A DNA stretch of 64,000 bases, from assembly GCF_003362725.1 (NCBI RefSeq), contig NZ_QKTV01000005.1, positions 247,871 through 311,870 of the forward strand. The letters run 5' to 3'. The notes below the pieces were generated by a model. That model was not told where the DNA came from. It did no database searches and worked only from the letters and a program-made list of their open reading frames with translations. The position numbers were made by a program, and so were the translations under genes. Of the stretch, positions 61,230-64,000 are shown piece after piece. Source of the DNA: Winogradskyella aurantiaca (GTDB taxonomy: Bacteria; Bacteroidota; Bacteroidia; Flavobacteriales; Flavobacteriaceae). Every line of letters begins with the position of its first letter. Position 1 is the first letter of the stretch.

Positions 61230-62291
61230 ATGAAATATTCTGCTTTACTCTTAAGAAAAGGCTTTACACTACTCATATTAACCTTAGTGTTGGCATCGTG
61301 CGGTAGCCAAAAATATGTAGATTATGATGATGGGATCTACAATGGTTCACCAGAACCGGAACCAAATGCAACTCAGACTGAGACAAATCAGGAAACCAAT
61401 GCTATTGAAACCCAGTACTACAAAAATTATTTTGGCGATACCGTTAAAGAGGTAGACGACATTAATAATGATGCAGAAATATTTACAGATGTCGAGAACT
61501 ACGCTTCAGAATATGTAAATGACTCTATAGCCGAACCTCAAAATTTCACTAATAATGGTGGTTGGGGATCAACAACCAGTGAAGTGATTGTAAACACATA
61601 CAACACCGGTTGGGGAATTGGCATTGGCTTTGGCTGGGGCTGGGGCTGGGGCTGGGGAGGCTGGTATGGTCCTGGTTGGGGATGGGGATACCCTCCTTAC
61701 TATGGTTGCTATTACCCACCCTACTACGGACATGGTTATTATGGGTACGGATATGGATCCTATGTCAACAGTCGTCGCGGAAACAGTTACATTGCTGAAT
61801 ACGGACGTTCCACTACCAATCGATTAAGAGGAGGAGACACTGGTGCACGTACATCTTCATTGAATAGAAGTTCAGGACTTGCAAGTACAGACTACAGGGG
61901 TCGTCGCATCACCAGATTAAGTGAACCTCGTCTTAATACAACAATTTCAAGGAATACAGTAGCAAGTAACAATTCGTCAAGACGATCACGAGTAGCCTCA
62001 TCGAATTCCCGATATAGTTACAATCCCAATACCAGAAGTTATAGCAGGAATAATAGTGCTCGGTCTAGTTCAAATAGAAGTAGCACTGTAAGCAGAAATA
62101 ACAGTAGAACTACAACTCGTTCATCCAGAAAGTCAAGCCGAAATAATAACACCTATCCCGGTATCAACAGAACAAGAAGCAGTTCTTCTGGTAGAAGTTC
62201 TTACAGATCGTCAGGTGGTAGCACGAGATCATCTGGTGGGGTACGTAGTGGAGGTGGCGGCCGTTCTAGCGGGGGCCGAGGTCGTGGTTAA
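61230..62291 (+). CDS. Low-complexity lipoprotein, Gly-rich middle and Arg/Ser-rich tail
   Basis: A 353-residue lipoprotein starting at 61230 (MKYSALLLRKGFTLLILTLVLASC, Cys24). The body has an acidic part (NGSPEPEPNATQTETNQETN), a Gly/Trp/Tyr-rich stretch (GFGWGWGWGWGGWYGPGWGW) and a long tail rich in Ser, Arg and Asn. It lies between divergent proS and a FadL-like porin gene 17 bases on. In other Flavobacteriia, similar genes are annotated vitellogenin-like without functional basis, as I recall. The function is unknown. Confidence 0.85.
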   Translation: MKYSALLLRKGFTLLILTLVLASCGSQKYVDYDDGIYNGSPEPEPNATQTETNQETNAIETQYYKNYFGDTVKEVDDINNDAEIFTDVENYASEYVNDSIAEPQNFTNNGGWGSTTSEVIVNTYNTGWGIGIGFGWGWGWGWGGWYGPGWGWGYPPYYGCYYPPYYGHGYYGYGYGSYVNSRRGNSYIAEYGRSTTNRLRGGDTGARTSSLNRSSGLASTDYRGRRITRLSEPRLNTTISRNTVASNNSSRRSRVASSNSRYSYNPNTRSYSRNNSARSSSNRSSTVSRNNSRTTTRSSRKSSRNNNTYPGINRTRSSSSGRSSYRSSGGSTRSSGGVRSGGGGRSSGGRGRG

Positions 62292-62308
62292 ATACTAAAA
62301 CAAATCCT

Positions 62309-63850
62309 ATGAATTTATTAACCTCTAGAGGAAATGCAATTTGGGCATTTACTCTGATAAGCTTTTCATTTCTTTTTTCAAACGCACAGTCTATTGAAGA
62401 TGCCCTTAGATATTCTTTAGACGATGTACAAGGTACAGCACGCCATGCAGCCATGAGTGGGGCCTTTGGTGCCTTAGGTGCTGACTTAACAGCTACTAGT
62501 CTCAATCCCGCAGCTTCTGCTGTTTTTAATACGAATGCTTTAGCCATTTCAGGTAGGAATACCTCAAATAGTCAAGATCTCGACTATTTTGGGACCACAG
62601 GAAGTTCAGAATTTTCAAGTTTCAGACTTGAACAGTTAGGTGGGATATTTATTGTAGATAACTATGATATGAGTTCCGATTGGACCAAGTTTTCTTTCGG
62701 TGTGGTTTACGATCGAATGAGCAATTTTGACAATGATTGGGTAGCCAGTGGTGTTAACCCTGACAACTCGGTTGGTAGCTTTTTCCTCGCAAACGCCCAA
62801 GGGAAACGCCTGGACCAAATCTCTGCCTTTGAAAATGAATCCATCACAGAGGCTTATGCCGCTATTGGAAGCAGCTATGGATATGAACATCAACAAGCAT
62901 TCTTAGGCTATGAATCGTTTATCATTGATCCCGTTGTATTTGATGACGCCAATACCTCATATGTATTAAACGTGAATGGCGATAGTTATTCACAGCGCTA
63001 TATAAGCAGCACCAGAGGATATAAGGGAAAGGTAGCTTTTAATTTTGCCACTATGTACCGGGATTTTTTATCGGTTGGTATCAATCTAAATTCCAATTTT
63101 GTGAGATATGATGATTTTAAACGATTAGACGAGGTAGTAATTGGGTCAACTGGTACTACCAATTCAATTGATTTTAGAGAAACACTCGCAACCACTGGAG
63201 GTGGATTTTCAGTTCAAGTTGGTGCAATAGCTAAGGTAACCTCGTCTTTAAGGTTAGGTTTAAATTACCACTCACCAACATGGTTTTATCTAACTGATCG
63301 TACAACACAATCTGTAGGTACTATTAGAATTGAAGATGGTGATGAAGTTCCAATTGTAATAAACCCTGTAATTGTCAACTATTTTCCAACTTACAGATTA
63401 AACACACCGGGATCTTTTGGAGCAAGCGCGGCTTATGTCTTTGGAGGAACAGCCTTATTGAGTTTTGATTACAACTATAAGGATTATTCGCAAATGCGCT
63501 ATAGTCCTGGCATTGATGATTTCTTTGCAGAACAAAATACCATCATATCCAATACGTTTAAAGGAGCTTCTACCTTTAGAGTTGGTGGGGAATACAGAAT
63601 ATACCAGGTTAGTCTAAGAGGTGGCTATAGATTTGAACAATCCCCCTACAAAGACACTGAATTCTTTGGTGATTTGGAAGGTTACTCCTTTGGCTTAGGT
63701 TATAATTTTGGTGGTGTTAAATTGGATGGTGCTTTTACACAATCCAGACGTGATTTTCAAGACCGCCTATATAATGTAGGTCTAACAGATACCGTACAAA
63801 TTAGAAATGTTATTTCTAATTTTATTTTCACTCTAAGTTTTGCTTTTTAA
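62309..63850 (+). CDS. OmpP1/FadL-family outer-membrane transport protein
   Basis: A 513-residue barrel with a signal peptide (cleavage near FSNAQS). It starts IEDALRYSLDDVQGTARHAAMSGAFGALGADLTATSLNPAAS, the Bacteroidota FadL signature, here quoted in part: SGAFGALGADLTATSLNPAA. The C-terminus ends in a Phe-rich strand (FIFTLSFAF). FadL proteins take up hydrophobic compounds such as fatty acids. It follows the low-complexity lipoprotein gene by 17 bases. Confidence 0.9.
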   Translation: MNLLTSRGNAIWAFTLISFSFLFSNAQSIEDALRYSLDDVQGTARHAAMSGAFGALGADLTATSLNPAASAVFNTNALAISGRNTSNSQDLDYFGTTGSSEFSSFRLEQLGGIFIVDNYDMSSDWTKFSFGVVYDRMSNFDNDWVASGVNPDNSVGSFFLANAQGKRLDQISAFENESITEAYAAIGSSYGYEHQQAFLGYESFIIDPVVFDDANTSYVLNVNGDSYSQRYISSTRGYKGKVAFNFATMYRDFLSVGINLNSNFVRYDDFKRLDEVVIGSTGTTNSIDFRETLATTGGGFSVQVGAIAKVTSSLRLGLNYHSPTWFYLTDRTTQSVGTIRIEDGDEVPIVINPVIVNYFPTYRLNTPGSFGASAAYVFGGTALLSFDYNYKDYSQMRYSPGIDDFFAEQNTIISNTFKGASTFRVGGEYRIYQVSLRGGYRFEQSPYKDTEFFGDLEGYSFGLGYNFGGVKLDGAFTQSRRDFQDRLYNVGLTDTVQIRNVISNFIFTLSFAF

Positions 63851-63873
63851 AATTTGGTAAGTACCGCCCTGAT

Positions 63874-64000
63874 TTAGCGTTTCAAGGTAAAATGGGCTTT
63901 AAATATTTTGGGGTCCCCTGTCCGTGGTTCTGTATAGTTCACCGTAAACCAGTAATCATCACTTGGCATACGACTTCCATTGTAGGTGCCATCCCAGCCT
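63874..64000 (-). CDS. C-terminal end of a gliding/T9SS type B sorting-domain protein (partial)
   Basis: The last 42 residues of a minus-strand protein whose start lies beyond the right edge. It reads GWDGTYNGSRMPSDDYWFTV, then NYTEPRTGDPKIFKAHFTLK and R before a TAA at 63874-63876. This is the end of a CHU_C/gliding motility-associated C-terminal domain, the T9SS type B sorting signal. The rest of the protein, usually very large and adhesin-like, is outside the window. Confidence 0.85.
   Translation of the reverse strand, partial: GWDGTYNGSRMPSDDYWFTVNYTEPRTGDPKIFKAHFTLKR

Noticed and set aside
1..64000. CRISPR array, transposase, integrase or prophage
   Set aside because: No regularly spaced short repeats with unique spacers and no recombinase motif was seen anywhere.
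1..64000. Riboswitches such as cobalamin or c-di-AMP types
   Set aside because: Leaders of IcmF, the metal receptor operon and the cdaA neighbours are too short or show no recognisable conserved core.

Overview
The window looks like chromosome of a marine Flavobacteriaceae-type bacterium (Bacteroidota). It is AT-rich, and promoters follow the Bacteroidota pattern TTG-N19-21-TAnnTTTG. There is a type IX secretion C-terminal sorting domain, and gene families typical of this group are present (DUF3078, DUF4293, DUF3667, BT_3928, GSIII glutamine synthetase, archaeal/eukaryote-like ProRS). No rRNA, CRISPR array, transposase or integrase was seen. Two tRNA genes (Arg-ACG, Glu-TTC) are present.

Layout. 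1-9.5 kb: a fused acyl-CoA mutase (IcmF type, running off the left edge), the prfA-pyrF-metal receptor operon, a very small ABC pair, and purM with a DUF3078 barrel gene. 9.6-15.3 kb: a six-gene curli (type VIII secretion) operon on the minus strand, in the order curlin, second curlin, CsgE-type, CsgF, CsgG, and a lipoprotein with WD40-like repeats. 15.7-19.1 kb: divergent GSIII and GSII glutamine synthetases. 19.2-31.8 kb: a Ca/Na antiporter, a BlaI/M56 sensor pair, two very small ORFs, a porin, an amidohydrolase, a lipoprotein of four 110-residue repeats, and stress/redox genes. 31.8-38.8 kb: an accessory-looking stretch flanked by imperfect 52-bp direct repeats, holding a decayed gene, a FISUMP protein, a T9SS cargo protein, a small lipoprotein and a TPR-HTH regulator. 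38.8-44.9 kb: an aspartyl protease, tRNA-Arg, and a Crp/Fnr-linked sulfur operon (YeeE halves, TauE exporter, persulfide-dioxygenase/rhodanese fusion, HMA protein). 44.9-64 kb: mostly core genes (clpS, prmA, tpiA, folP, cdaA, truA, rho, rpsT, proS), an ABC exporter, a FadL-like porin, and the tail of a gliding/T9SS type B protein at the right edge.

How parts work together. The most informative regulatory signal is in the sulfur region. Two palindromes of the form TGTnAC-N4-GTnAC lie upstream of the YeeE and dioxygenase genes, and each has its centre exactly 28.5 bp from the first base of a TAnnTTTG box. This fits class II activation by the adjacent Crp/Fnr regulator. The BlaI gene has a 24-bp palindrome sitting over its own -7 box. 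The curli operon has two hairpins between the first and second curlin genes that could set the ratio of the two subunits.

Functions come from family recognition by eye. No database search was run. Residue positions were counted by hand from the translations.
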